Shown here in pieces: positions 32,850 through 42,304 of a stretch of 64,000 nt of DNA. A program made the position numbers and the translations under genes. Every line of letters begins with the position of its first letter. Position 1 is the first letter of the stretch. A model generated the notes under the pieces. The model saw only the letters and a list, made by a program, of their open reading frames with translations, did not search any database and had not been told where the DNA came from. The stretch lies in assembly GCA_947492175.1 (NCBI GenBank), contig CANLMQ010000018.1, positions 60,246 through 124,245 of the forward strand, written 5' to 3'. Origin of the DNA: an uncultured Draconibacterium sp. (lineage in GTDB: Bacteria; Bacteroidota; Bacteroidia; Bacteroidales; Prolixibacteraceae).

Positions 32850-34268
32850 ATGCAAAAATTAACAGCAACATTATTTTTATGCCTTCTCCTGTTTTCATGC
32901 ACAAAAGAAAAGCAACCTAACTTTGTTTTTATTTTGGTGGATGATTTGGGTTGGGCCGACGTAAAATGTAATTATCCCGAAAGCTTTTACGATACACCGA
33001 ATATCGATAAACTGGCTGAAAGCGGAGTACGTTTTACCAATGCCTATGCGGCCAATCCGGTTTGTAGCCCAACCCGTGCGGCACTTATGACCGGAAAACA
33101 CCCGAACCGGGTTGATATAACCGATTGGATTCCCGGAAGCGATCCAAAAAAAAGGCCACTGCTTGGTACACAAGACAGCAACGAACTGGCACTGGGAGAA
33201 ATTACCATTGCAGAAAAGTTAAAAGAAAAAGGCTATAAAACCTGTTTTATAGGCAAATGGCATTTGGGCGACGAAGGCTTTTTCCCCGAAGATCAGGGAT
33301 TTGATATTAACATTGGCGGACACCACGTGGGCCAACCTCCGGGAGGTTATTATTCTCCGTACAAGAATCCAAAACTCAGCGATGGCCCCGAAGGCGAATA
33401 CCTGACCGACCGCCTGACAAACGAGGGGATTCAGTTTATTCAGAAGAATACAGACGAACCATTTTTCTTATACCTTTCGTATTACACGGTTCACACTCCT
33501 ATTCAGGCAGCCCAAAAGCATATTCAAAAATATGAAGACAAACGTGCTAAGCTCGGGCTGGATGAAGTACCACATAAAATGGAAGGAGAAGGCTGGACAA
33601 AAATGATACAGGAAAATGCAGCGTATGCATCGATGGTGGCCGCCATGGACGAAAATGTGGGACGCATTTTAAACACATTAAAAGAACAGGGCCTCGACGA
33701 AAATACCTGGGTAATTTTTACCAGCGACAACGGCGGCCTGTCAACTTTATATCGCGAGAATGCCCCGACCTCGAACGGTCCGCTTCGCGCAGGGAAAGGC
33801 TGGTGTTACGAGGGAGGAATCCGGGTTCCTCTCATCATTTCAGGGCCCGATATTGTGGAAACAGGAAAAACTGTAGATCAACCTGCCATTAGCATGGATT
33901 ATTTTACTACTATTCTGAACCTTGCAGGAATTGAACACCAAAATAATGATGGAGAAAACCTGTTACCGGTTTTAACCGGAAACCAATCCTTACAGCGCGA
34001 TGAACTTTTCTGGCACTACCCGCATTACCATGGAAGTGCCTGGAAACCAGGATCGGCCTTGCGAAAAGGCGATTGGAAATTTGTTGTACATTACGAAGAC
34101 AACAGTTTCGAGCTCTTTAACCTTGCCGACGACATGGGGGAAAGTACCAATCTGGCAGAAAAATACCCGAAAAAAGTAGCAGAACTAAAAGCAATTCTGG
34201 ATAAAAAACTGGCTGATTCGAATGCTAAATTCCCAGTAAAGAATCCGGATTATGATCCGAAAGATTAG
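32850..34268 (+). CDS. Sulfatase lipoprotein (S1 family, arylsulfatase-like)
   Basis: 472 residues. MQKLTATLFLCLLLFSC gives lipobox Cys17. The metal-site start FVFILVDDLGWADV is followed by the sulfatase signature CSPTRAALMTGKHP, with Cys72 the residue converted to formylglycine, so a maturase (anSME) must be encoded elsewhere. IGKWHLG and the ITFTSDNGG-like VIFTSDNGGL metal motif follow, and a short C-terminal subdomain ends the protein. It should remove sulfate esters from a glycan in the periplasm or at the surface. Two fucosidases in the window make a sulfated fucose polymer a plausible substrate, by inference only. TAACTTTG at 32822-32829 is a good -7 box for this gene. Confidence 0.93.
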   Translation: MQKLTATLFLCLLLFSCTKEKQPNFVFILVDDLGWADVKCNYPESFYDTPNIDKLAESGVRFTNAYAANPVCSPTRAALMTGKHPNRVDITDWIPGSDPKKRPLLGTQDSNELALGEITIAEKLKEKGYKTCFIGKWHLGDEGFFPEDQGFDINIGGHHVGQPPGGYYSPYKNPKLSDGPEGEYLTDRLTNEGIQFIQKNTDEPFFLYLSYYTVHTPIQAAQKHIQKYEDKRAKLGLDEVPHKMEGEGWTKMIQENAAYASMVAAMDENVGRILNTLKEQGLDENTWVIFTSDNGGLSTLYRENAPTSNGPLRAGKGWCYEGGIRVPLIISGPDIVETGKTVDQPAISMDYFTTILNLAGIEHQNNDGENLLPVLTGNQSLQRDELFWHYPHYHGSAWKPGSALRKGDWKFVVHYEDNSFELFNLADDMGESTNLAEKYPKKVAELKAILDKKLADSNAKFPVKNPDYDPKD

Positions 34269-34293
34269 TGTACAGATATAGGTAGAAAAAAAT

Positions 34294-34334
34294 AAAAAGG
34301 CTTCCATCTCTACAGAAAGATGGAAGCCTTTTTT
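34294..34334. terminator. Bidirectional terminator between convergent sulfatase and fucosidase genes
   Basis: AAAAGGCTTCCATCT pairs with AGATGGAAGCCTTTT (15 bp, 8-nt loop) with A-run before and T-run after. Confidence 0.92.
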
Positions 34335-34350
34335 GCTGATTACTTTGAAC

Positions 34351-36108
34351 CTATTTTTTAACCAGCTCTATATACATTAACTCAACTTCGTTCCAGTTTT
34401 CCCGGTCGGGAGTCAGTGCAATAAGCTGATCGCCGGTTTGCGTTATTTCCAAACTCCCCAACGTTACAATATCGAACCTGTCGCCGGTTGGCTGCAGCGT
34501 TTTAGTAAATTTCTGATCGCCACATTTCACCTCGAGTGACGCACTTTTTAAGCTTCTGACCAAAGCTTCCACCTTATAAGTACCAGCTTCAGCATTATCA
34601 AACATCCACTCCAAACGGGTATTTTTATCTACCCAGTTTTGTATCACCGACTTTGTTCCCCGGCCTTTTAAAATTGCATGTTCGCCATACCCCGGGTTAT
34701 GAATGTCGGCAAAATCGGCCGGCAACAAAATGCTTCCTTCCTTTAAAACAGGTTTATTACTGGTCACTTCAATATTTCCTTTGGTTTTAACAACAACCAC
34801 AGTATTTATTTCATTAAAGATTACCGACGGCGCATGAATATGCAAATCGCCATCTTCAAACTTCCATGCAAAATGTTGTTTCGGATTCGACAGCAAATAA
34901 ATATCTTTTATTCGGGCTTTTAAACCAGGCACAGTTAACAGACCATCCTTGGGCCAATCGAACACATGCAAATAAAGATTAGTATTTCCTTTTACCTCTT
35001 TGGTAGTGCATCGCCCCCACGGCAACTTAAAAAACGGGCTGGCCGAAGTTCCGTAAATCGACTCACCGTTTTGTTGCATCCAAACACCCATTTGCTTTAG
35101 TCTTTCCACACTTGGTTTGGGGAATTCACCCTCAGCCGTTGGTCCCACATTTAACAACAGGTTACCTCCTTTACTGGCAATATCGGCCAACATTTTTATA
35201 AGGTCTTCAGCCGATTTCCAGTTATCGTCGTACCATTTGTATCCCCAACTTGTATTCATGGTCATGCACACTTCCCAGTCGTAATCAAGGCCTGTTGGCG
35301 GCACATGCTGTTCAGGCGTACTAAAGTCACCCGGCCAGGGCCGGTATAAACGGTTGTTCGTAATTAAATCCGGATAATCATCCACAACATTTTGCAAAGC
35401 CTGTGCAGCCTCTTCTGTCATTCCGCGTGGTGTGTCCCACCACAAAATATCCAGTCCATCATAGTTTTCCAGAATTTCTTTTACCTGCGGAACAGCTTTG
35501 CCATTGATGTAATTCATAAGTGGTTCGCGCTCTATGCTTTTATCCCAGAATGGTTTGCCTTGTTCAATATTAAAATACGTTCCGCCGGGTTCGTGCCAAT
35601 CCTGGGCCTGCGAGTAATAAAATCCCAGTCGAATGCCCTGTTTTTTACATTCATCGGCCAGTTCCTTTAACGGATCACGATCAAAAGGAGTAGCATCAAC
35701 AATATTGTACTTGCTTGCTTTCGAATGAAACATAGCAAAACCATCGTGGTGTTTCGATGTGATAACAATGTATTTCATGCCGGCAAATTTGGCCAGTTTT
35801 ACCCAGGCTTCGGCATCGTAATTTGTGGGATTAAAAGTTTCAGCCAGTTTTTCGTACTCCTTCACCGGAATAGAAGCCCGTGCCATAATCCACTCACTGA
35901 TTCCACGAATGCGTTCGCCTTTCCACTCACCGGCCGGTTCGGCATACAAGCCCCAATGGATAAACATCCCAAAACGGGCATCGCGCCACCATTCCATTTT
36001 CTGGTCGTGTTGTATTGTGGCCTCATCTTTCACTTCGGTTTGATTTGATTTTGGGGAACACGAAAACAGCAAGAACGCTATTCCGAGTGCTAGTAGTATC
36101 CTGTTCAT
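34351..36108 (-). CDS. Alpha-L-fucosidase lipoprotein, glycoside hydrolase family 29
   Basis: 585 residues with lipobox Cys17 (LLFSC). GH29 motifs: FGMFIHWGLYAEPAGEW (46-62), ITSKHHDGFAMFHS (116-129), DILWWDTP with Asp225 as expected nucleophile, and GGNLLLNVGPTAEGEFP. The C-terminal 200 residues form beta domains, the last resembling a carbohydrate-binding module (EAGTYKVEALVRS). It has no close similarity to the other fucosidase at 4350 beyond the core motifs, so linkage preference probably differs. It would act outside the inner membrane, near the sulfatase encoded convergently. Confidence 0.93.
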   Translation of the reverse strand: MNRILLALGIAFLLFSCSPKSNQTEVKDEATIQHDQKMEWWRDARFGMFIHWGLYAEPAGEWKGERIRGISEWIMARASIPVKEYEKLAETFNPTNYDAEAWVKLAKFAGMKYIVITSKHHDGFAMFHSKASKYNIVDATPFDRDPLKELADECKKQGIRLGFYYSQAQDWHEPGGTYFNIEQGKPFWDKSIEREPLMNYINGKAVPQVKEILENYDGLDILWWDTPRGMTEEAAQALQNVVDDYPDLITNNRLYRPWPGDFSTPEQHVPPTGLDYDWEVCMTMNTSWGYKWYDDNWKSAEDLIKMLADIASKGGNLLLNVGPTAEGEFPKPSVERLKQMGVWMQQNGESIYGTSASPFFKLPWGRCTTKEVKGNTNLYLHVFDWPKDGLLTVPGLKARIKDIYLLSNPKQHFAWKFEDGDLHIHAPSVIFNEINTVVVVKTKGNIEVTSNKPVLKEGSILLPADFADIHNPGYGEHAILKGRGTKSVIQNWVDKNTRLEWMFDNAEAGTYKVEALVRSLKSASLEVKCGDQKFTKTLQPTGDRFDIVTLGSLEITQTGDQLIALTPDRENWNEVELMYIELVKK

Positions 36109-36237
36109 GGTGCGATTATTTGTATACTTATTTACTGGTCCTCTAAATTATAAATAAGTTACATACAAACCACAGAAAACTTCCCTGCAATTAACTTTCA
36201 AGGGATTGTAAATGATTAAACAAACAGATAAAAGTAG

Positions 36238-36486
36238 TTAACACTTGCCCCGTGCACACGGGCTGTTGGTAATAAAAAAGCCCAGGAATGCGCCGGCAAA
36301 GATACTCTGAAAAATATCTTCTTTGGGCATTTTGTCCATTGCCATCCCTTCGGTAAAATAAAAAAATCCGAAGCCCGCAACTGCCCCAATTAAAATATAA
36401 ACTATTGTTTTTCTGAAATGCGGATTACGTATTTTTCTTTTTATCCAGCTGCCATCCTCCTCTATTTCCAACTTTTTGAATTCCAT
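36238..36486 (-). CDS. Small hypothetical membrane protein
   Basis: 82 residues. A basic N-terminus (SWIKRKIRNPHFRK) precedes two membrane segments (TIVYILIGAVAGFGFFYF and SIFAGAFLGFFI) joined by an acidic/Met-rich linker. The protein ends SPCARGKC, a Cys pair right at the C-terminus that could bind metal or form a disulfide. The layout resembles small DUF6132-like membrane proteins, but not closely enough to assign. Alone between the fucosidase and the M23 gene; 36487-36700 holds nothing recognised. Confidence 0.6.
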   Translation of the reverse strand: MEFKKLEIEEDGSWIKRKIRNPHFRKTIVYILIGAVAGFGFFYFTEGMAMDKMPKEDIFQSIFAGAFLGFFITNSPCARGKC

Positions 36487-36700
36487 CTTGATAATTTGCT
36501 TTAATAATAAATTCTATGCCTCCGGACTCTATGCAGTATCCAAGATCCAGCATCCAGTTGTATGCATCAAAAGAAACACAAAATCCCTAACAACATGTTA
36601 GTTCGTTTGTTTGCATAATCTCCTATACAACGGGATTCAAACCTAGCTAATTTTAGCCCTTTTGAATGTGCGCTGTATCACATAGTATAATAAAAGTCAA

Positions 36701-37975
36701 TTATTCGGAATCGGCCAGAATTTCTTCCTCCCAATGAATGTTTTGCAATTCATTCATCAGCGAATCTTTAACTGCGATATATTGAGGCATATACATTTCT
36801 TTAACCGGAGCCACCGGATCGGCTTTCATTTTTAGCGGATCAATTGGTTTTCCGTACATATGAACCCTAAAATCCAAATGCGGGCCGGTAGCCAAACCTG
36901 TGGCTCCCACATAGCCAATTACCTGACCTTGCCGAACTCTTGAACCGGTACTAATTCCCTTGCCAAATCCTGAGAGATGCATATAAGTTGTAGTATAAGC
37001 CGAGTTATGTTTTACCTTAATATAATTTCCGCCGCCTCGTTTCTGATAAGCTTTAGCCACCACTGTTCCGTCGCCAATACTCATTACCGGTGTTCCTTTG
37101 GGAGCAGCATAATCCACTCCGTGGTGAGGACGTCGGATTCTTAAAACCGGGTGCATTCTGCTGTTTGAAAAACGCGAGCTTATGCGATAAAATTCCAGGG
37201 GAGCTTTTAAAAAAGTTTTTCGAAGACTTTGTCCTTTGTCATCGAAATAATCCCAAATACTATCCTGCTCAAAACGAAAGGCATAATTTGCTTCCCCGTA
37301 ATGATCGAACTGAATGGCATAAATTTCGCCAAGCCCAACAGAAACCGAATCAACATACTGTTCATCAAAAATTACCCGGTAGCGGTCTCCTTTTTGAATG
37401 CCAAAAAAGTCGATGGTCCAGGCAAATATCTTAGAAAGCTCCAGGGCCAGCATCGGATCCTGTCCATTGTCAATCATCGCATTCCACAACGAACTTTCAA
37501 CAACTCCGTGGGCAGTTTTACGCCTGGTTTCCACTTCTTTTTCGCCTTTATAAATTCCGAGCGTATCAAACAATTCGAAAACCGTGTACTCCACTGGAGA
37601 GTTTTCGTATACAAAATACCGAGGCTGATTTGTAGAATCGGGAGTAGAAAAGATGGTATAATTCTCGCCGCTTTTTATTTTTCGAACATCAAAAACCGAC
37701 TTCGATTTTCGGGCTATTTTATCGATGGTACCCATACCAACGCCTTTCGCATTCAATATCTGGCTAAGGTATTGGTTGTTTTTTACTTTCCCGGTTTCTA
37801 AAGCAAACGAGTCAACCGGAAGTCCGTATTTTAAAATTGGCTCCTGCACCACTTCAACAGTATCTTGCACAACAACCTCATTCTTCTTTGTCGCTTTCGA
37901 AGAACACGAAAAAAACTGACTTGCTGCCACAACAAGTCCTATCCCAACAACCACTAATTTCAATTTCCCCTTCAT
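36701..37975 (-). CDS. M23 family peptidoglycan metallopeptidase, lipoprotein
   Basis: 424 residues. The N-terminus has a lipobox-like VVAASQFFSC (Cys24). An OapA/LysM-like N-domain (about 50-230) precedes the catalytic LytM domain: HHGVDYAAPKGTPV with the HxxxD zinc ligands, GDGTVVAKAYQKRGGGNYIKVKH, TYMHLSGFGKG, and GPHLDFRVHMYG with the final His ligand. It should cut peptide cross-links in peptidoglycan during growth or division, or act through an activator. All metal residues are present. A perfect -7 box TATTTTTG lies at 38004-37997 on the minus strand, 22 bp before the start. Confidence 0.93.
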   Translation of the reverse strand: MKGKLKLVVVGIGLVVAASQFFSCSSKATKKNEVVVQDTVEVVQEPILKYGLPVDSFALETGKVKNNQYLSQILNAKGVGMGTIDKIARKSKSVFDVRKIKSGENYTIFSTPDSTNQPRYFVYENSPVEYTVFELFDTLGIYKGEKEVETRRKTAHGVVESSLWNAMIDNGQDPMLALELSKIFAWTIDFFGIQKGDRYRVIFDEQYVDSVSVGLGEIYAIQFDHYGEANYAFRFEQDSIWDYFDDKGQSLRKTFLKAPLEFYRISSRFSNSRMHPVLRIRRPHHGVDYAAPKGTPVMSIGDGTVVAKAYQKRGGGNYIKVKHNSAYTTTYMHLSGFGKGISTGSRVRQGQVIGYVGATGLATGPHLDFRVHMYGKPIDPLKMKADPVAPVKEMYMPQYIAVKDSLMNELQNIHWEEEILADSE

Positions 37976-38071
37976 CTCACATATTTTCTTAAGTCACAAA
38001 AATAAAAAAACTAAAAAGATATGCGATTTAGTATGCCAGCTTCTTAAAAAAAATAGGAAGGCAACGCCGTA

Positions 38072-38263
38072 ACAGAGTGCAAAATGTAAGATTATCCGAT
38101 CAAAGTGCAAAAAACCAAAACAAAATACCATTATAACCGATCAGAGAACTTCGCAACCCGGTCAGAATGGAAAACGATCCGATCAAAATGCAATTTTACC
38201 AAATCAAAACGCAAAAAACCACAGCGGAATGCCATCCGACATGGTTTGCTTGCATTTCGCACC
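38072..38263. repeat. Degenerate 20/21-bp periodic array, locus C
   Basis: Here almost all units are in the inverted sense (AAAATGC core): 38107, 38127, about 38148, 38169, 38190, 38211 and 38231, spacings 20-21. A single unit in the other sense (GCATTTCGCACCG, 38252-38264) ends the array. The locus fills the 380-bp gap between the M23 and YitT genes. Confidence 0.75.
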
Positions 38264-38355
38264 GTTTTTTTTCTTACATAACTGTTTAAGCAATACTACT
38301 GCTGCGATATTGTATGGTAACGGAAAAAACAACCAGTTTTTTGCAATCTCTGCTA

Positions 38356-39234
38356 TTACAGCTTTATTTTATCGAATCCTTTCCCATAAACGCCCATAAC
38401 ACTTCCCATCGAGATAAAGGCATCGGGATCAATCTGTTTAATCTTCCTGAAAATGGCGCTGGTTTCTTTTTTACGCACCAACGACATAACAATTTTAGTA
38501 GGTTGTTTTGAATACCACCCCGAACCATCGAGCAAAGTAACACCACGTATGGCTTCGTTATTGATAAATTCAGCAATTTGTTCGTATTCTTTTGAAATGA
38601 TAAACATCTGTGCCGACCGGTTGGCTCCACTTAAAAACGAATCGAGCGCATAGGAAACCACCCACATGGAAACGTATCCATACACCAACTTTTCGGGTGA
38701 TTTAAACACAATGTAAGAAGATGCAATAATTATCACATCGCAGAAAAGTATAATCCGTCCGGGACTAATATTGCGGTATTTATTAACGATCATGGCAAAA
38801 ATATCGGTTCCCCCGGTACTGCCTCCTCTCGAAAAAACAATTCCAAGCCCAACACCTCCTGCCATTCCTCCAAGAATAGCTGAAAGAAAAGTATCGTTTA
38901 CAATAGGCTCCGTTATAATATTCTGAAACAAGGCAAAAAAGCCCGTTAAAACCAGAATACTATAAATAGTTTTAACTCCAAAATTGGCCCCCAAAATTTT
39001 AATGGCCACTATTACTAAAAACGCATTAATTACCAAATAACTAACACTAACCGGAATTTTTGTAGCAAAATAGATTACTACGGCCACACCACTTATTCCT
39101 CCCCCTGTAATCTCTGCCGGAATAAGAAAAAGAACCCATCCTGCTGTATATAAAAGCAGTCCAAAGGTGACAATAAAATACTCCTTTACAATCCCGGTAA
39201 GACGGGCATTTCTCGACAGCATTTCCTTAACCAT
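38356..39234 (-). CDS. YitT family membrane protein
   Basis: 292 residues. Five or so membrane segments (about 15-185) with the family motifs ITGGGISGVAVVIYF and FSRGGSTGGTDIFAMIVNKY are followed by a C-terminal cytoplasmic DUF2179 domain (about 205-290) with GVTLLDGSGWYSKQPTKIVM, the signature of this ferredoxin-fold domain. Function is not established for the family. The gene is alone on the minus strand. Confidence 0.9.
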   Translation of the reverse strand: MVKEMLSRNARLTGIVKEYFIVTFGLLLYTAGWVLFLIPAEITGGGISGVAVVIYFATKIPVSVSYLVINAFLVIVAIKILGANFGVKTIYSILVLTGFFALFQNIITEPIVNDTFLSAILGGMAGGVGLGIVFSRGGSTGGTDIFAMIVNKYRNISPGRIILFCDVIIIASSYIVFKSPEKLVYGYVSMWVVSYALDSFLSGANRSAQMFIISKEYEQIAEFINNEAIRGVTLLDGSGWYSKQPTKIVMSLVRKKETSAIFRKIKQIDPDAFISMGSVMGVYGKGFDKIKL

Positions 39235-39356
39235 TTCTTATAAAATATTGTTCTTCAAATTTTGCGCAAAAGAACAAAGCGAAAAGGATATTAACGGTGA
39301 TGTTTGTCAGGGATTTTTGCTTTAACAATAATTTTTCTTTAGTGGAACATATCCAT

Positions 39357-39398
39357 AAAAAAAAGGATGTCTGATAACTTACGGACATCCTTTTTTTT
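39357..39398 (-). terminator. Terminator of leuS
   Basis: AAAAGGATGTC and GACATCCTTTT flank a 12-nt loop, with A- and T-runs on both sides, so it can work on either strand; leuS ends 19 bp away on the minus strand. Confidence 0.85.
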
Positions 39399-39416
39399 TA
39401 TATTACACTTTTGCTT

Positions 39417-42068
39417 TTATCCTATCGCGATATTTATAATCTTTTTCGGCACAAAAATAAACTTGCGTACTTGTTTGTCGCCCATCCATTTTGCCGACCG
39501 TTCATCTGCCAGAATAGTTTTTTCAACTTCATCTTTTGGCATATCCAACGGAAGTTCGATTTTAAATCGCATCTTACCGTTAAACGAAACCGGATACTCA
39601 TACGAATCTTCTTTCAGCAAACTCTCGTCAACTTCGGGCCATGGTTCATATGCAAGTGTTTCGGTATTCCCGTACATTTCCCAAAGCTCTTCAGCCATGT
39701 GAGGAACATAAGGTGCCAATACTTTCGCAAATGTTTCGGCAGTTGCTTTTGTAACTTTTCCTTTTTTATAAACCAGGTTGTTGAAAACCATTAATGCCGA
39801 TATTCCGGTATTAAATTTCATGTTTTCAATGTCGTGCTCCACTTTCTGAATGGTTTGATGCAGCAATTTTGCCACTTCCTTGTCCTCTTCGCCATCAACA
39901 ATTTTAGCCGGATCGGCAAAGAAACGGTAAACGCGAGCCAGGAAGTTGAATACTCCTTTTACACCATTTTCAGCCCATGGTTTACGTTCGTCGAGTGGTC
40001 CCATAAACATTTCGTACAAACGCAGTGAATCGGCTCCATAACGCTCAATTACATCATCCGGATTTACAACATTTTTAAGCGACTTCGACATTTTAGCCAC
40101 AATCTGCTTTAATTCTTCTCCGGTTTCAGTGTGGAAATATTTGCCGTCTTTTTCTTCTACTAAGTCGGAAGCGACTTTTGCTCCGGTTGCAGTTTCGTAC
40201 GCAAAAGCCAGAATCATTCCCTGGTTATACAGTTTTTGGAAAGGTTCGTCGGTAGATACCACTCCTAAATCGAACAATACTTTGTGCCAAAAACGAGAAT
40301 ATAATAAATGAAGAACAGCATGCTCGGCTCCACCAACATACAAATCAACCGGCATCCAGTACTGCTCCTTTTTTACATCGAAAATGCTGTCTGTATTGTT
40401 CGGATCAATGTAACGCAGGTAATACCAGCACGAACCGGCCCATTGCGGCATGGTATTCGTCTCGCGACGGCCTTTGCGTCCGTTTTTGTCAACTACAGTT
40501 AACCAGTCTTCAGCATTTGCCAGTGGCGATTCACCTGTTTCGCTTGGAGTGTATTCTTCCAATTGCGGCAATTCCAATGGCAGATTCTCATCATCTACCA
40601 GCGAAACTTCTCCGTCTTCCCAGTGTATTACCGGAAATGGTTCGCCCCAATAACGCTGACGGCTAAACAACCAGTCGCGCAATTTAAAATTGTCGGTGGC
40701 TTTTCCAAGTCCGCGTTCTCCTAACCACTCAACAGTTTTTTGTATACCTGCCGATTTGTTTAATCCATTCAGGTCTAAACCGGTTTCTTCACTAGCAGAA
40801 TTGATATACTCGCCATCCTCTGTCCAGCATGCATCTCCTGCCAAAACTTCGTCGCGGTTTTCGGCTGCTTTTGGATCAAGAATACAATTAACCGGGATAT
40901 CAAATTGTTTAGCAAACTCAAAGTCGCGGGTATCGTGTGCAGGAACTGCCATAATTGCACCGGTTCCGTAGCCCATTAAAACATAGTCGGCCACCCAGAT
41001 AGGAATAAGCTGGTTGTTTACAGGATTAACCGCATAACGCCCTGTAAAAACACCCGTCTTTTCTTTTGCCAGGTCGGTTCGGTCTAAATCCGATTTTAAA
41101 GCTGCGGCTTTTATATAATTATCAACTGCTTCTTTTTTATCAGCAGTTACTATATCATTTACAAATTCGTGCTCGGGTGCAATTACCATGTAGGTTGCGC
41201 CAAACAAAGTATCGGGACGGGTTGTGTAAACACGCAGGTTTTTATTCACCCCATCAATTCTAAAATCAACTTCGGCACCGGAAGATTTTCCGATCCAGTT
41301 GCGTTGCATGTCTTTAACTCCTGCAGGCCAGTCTAAACCGTCCAATCCGCTTAACAAACGCTCTCCATAATGAGGAATGCGCAGCAACCATTGTTTTAAA
41401 TTCTTACGAATTACCGGATGACCACATTTTTCGTGTGCTCCGTCAGTTAAAACCTCTTCGTTGGCACAAACTGTTTTACACGAGTTACACCACCAAACCT
41501 GTGCATTGTCGTAATAAGCCAAACGCTTTTCGCTTATATATTCGTTTACAGCGTCGTCTCCTTTTTCCTTTACTTCTTCAGGAATTACTAATTCCGAAAT
41601 AGGGCGTCCTTTTTGCTGCTCCTCATCAAAATAGGTGTCATACAGTTTTTTGAAAATCCACTGTGTCCACTTAAAATATTTTGGGTCGGTGGTGTTTATT
41701 TCGCGATCCCAGTCATAACTCAAACCAATCGCTTTTATCTGACGACGGAAATTATCGCAGTTCTTTTGCGTTGTTATGGCAGGATGTGTACCGGTTTGCA
41801 TGGCATATTGTTCTGCCGGAAGTCCAAATGCATCATACCCCATCGGGTGCAATACATTAAATCCTTTCATTCGTTTGTAACGACTTAAAATATCTGTTGC
41901 CGTGTATCCTTCTGGATGCCCGACATGCAATCCCGCTCCCGACGGATAGGGAAACATATCAAGTATGTAATATTTTGGTTTCGAATAATCGTCTTCCGTT
42001 TTAAACGTCTTGTTTTCCTCCCAGTACTTTTGCCATTTCGGCTCTATTTCTGCGAATTTATATTCCAT
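39417..42068 (-). CDS. leuS: Leucyl-tRNA synthetase
   Basis: 883 residues from ATG 42068 (MEYKFAEIEPKWQKYW), the usual LeuRS start; the frame is open 40 codons further up but TATCTTTG, a perfect -7 box (42111-42104, minus), lies inside that part. The class I HIGH motif reads HVGH (PYPSGAGLHVGHPEGY), the KMSKS motif is intact (AKMSKSLKNVV), and the large CP1 editing domain has TRPDTLFGATYMVIAPEH and AHDTRDFEFA. It charges tRNA-Leu and edits misactivated norvaline/isoleucine. Confidence 0.97.
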   Translation of the reverse strand: MEYKFAEIEPKWQKYWEENKTFKTEDDYSKPKYYILDMFPYPSGAGLHVGHPEGYTATDILSRYKRMKGFNVLHPMGYDAFGLPAEQYAMQTGTHPAITTQKNCDNFRRQIKAIGLSYDWDREINTTDPKYFKWTQWIFKKLYDTYFDEEQQKGRPISELVIPEEVKEKGDDAVNEYISEKRLAYYDNAQVWWCNSCKTVCANEEVLTDGAHEKCGHPVIRKNLKQWLLRIPHYGERLLSGLDGLDWPAGVKDMQRNWIGKSSGAEVDFRIDGVNKNLRVYTTRPDTLFGATYMVIAPEHEFVNDIVTADKKEAVDNYIKAAALKSDLDRTDLAKEKTGVFTGRYAVNPVNNQLIPIWVADYVLMGYGTGAIMAVPAHDTRDFEFAKQFDIPVNCILDPKAAENRDEVLAGDACWTEDGEYINSASEETGLDLNGLNKSAGIQKTVEWLGERGLGKATDNFKLRDWLFSRQRYWGEPFPVIHWEDGEVSLVDDENLPLELPQLEEYTPSETGESPLANAEDWLTVVDKNGRKGRRETNTMPQWAGSCWYYLRYIDPNNTDSIFDVKKEQYWMPVDLYVGGAEHAVLHLLYSRFWHKVLFDLGVVSTDEPFQKLYNQGMILAFAYETATGAKVASDLVEEKDGKYFHTETGEELKQIVAKMSKSLKNVVNPDDVIERYGADSLRLYEMFMGPLDERKPWAENGVKGVFNFLARVYRFFADPAKIVDGEEDKEVAKLLHQTIQKVEHDIENMKFNTGISALMVFNNLVYKKGKVTKATAETFAKVLAPYVPHMAEELWEMYGNTETLAYEPWPEVDESLLKEDSYEYPVSFNGKMRFKIELPLDMPKDEVEKTILADERSAKWMGDKQVRKFIFVPKKIINIAIG

Positions 42069-42304
42069 GTTTATTCTTGAATAGCGTTCTAAATTTAAAC
42101 CGACAAAGATAAATATTTTGTTGGATGTAAAAGGCTCTTTTCCACATTCGTAACAATTCAGTTTAGAATAAACTTTTTTCTCCTGCAATTCAGGTTAATC
42201 ACTGATTAACATTTTAACTGCTCATTTAACATACTGAAATGCAAACAACTGGCATTGCTCCTATTTTTTTTGTAACTTATTAATTATTAACCAAAATCAT
42301 TAAC

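Noticed and set aside
42069..42188. 40-residue N-terminal extension of leuS
   Set aside because: It contains a perfect -7 promoter box on the coding strand, and LeuRS proteins normally begin at MEYKFAEIE.
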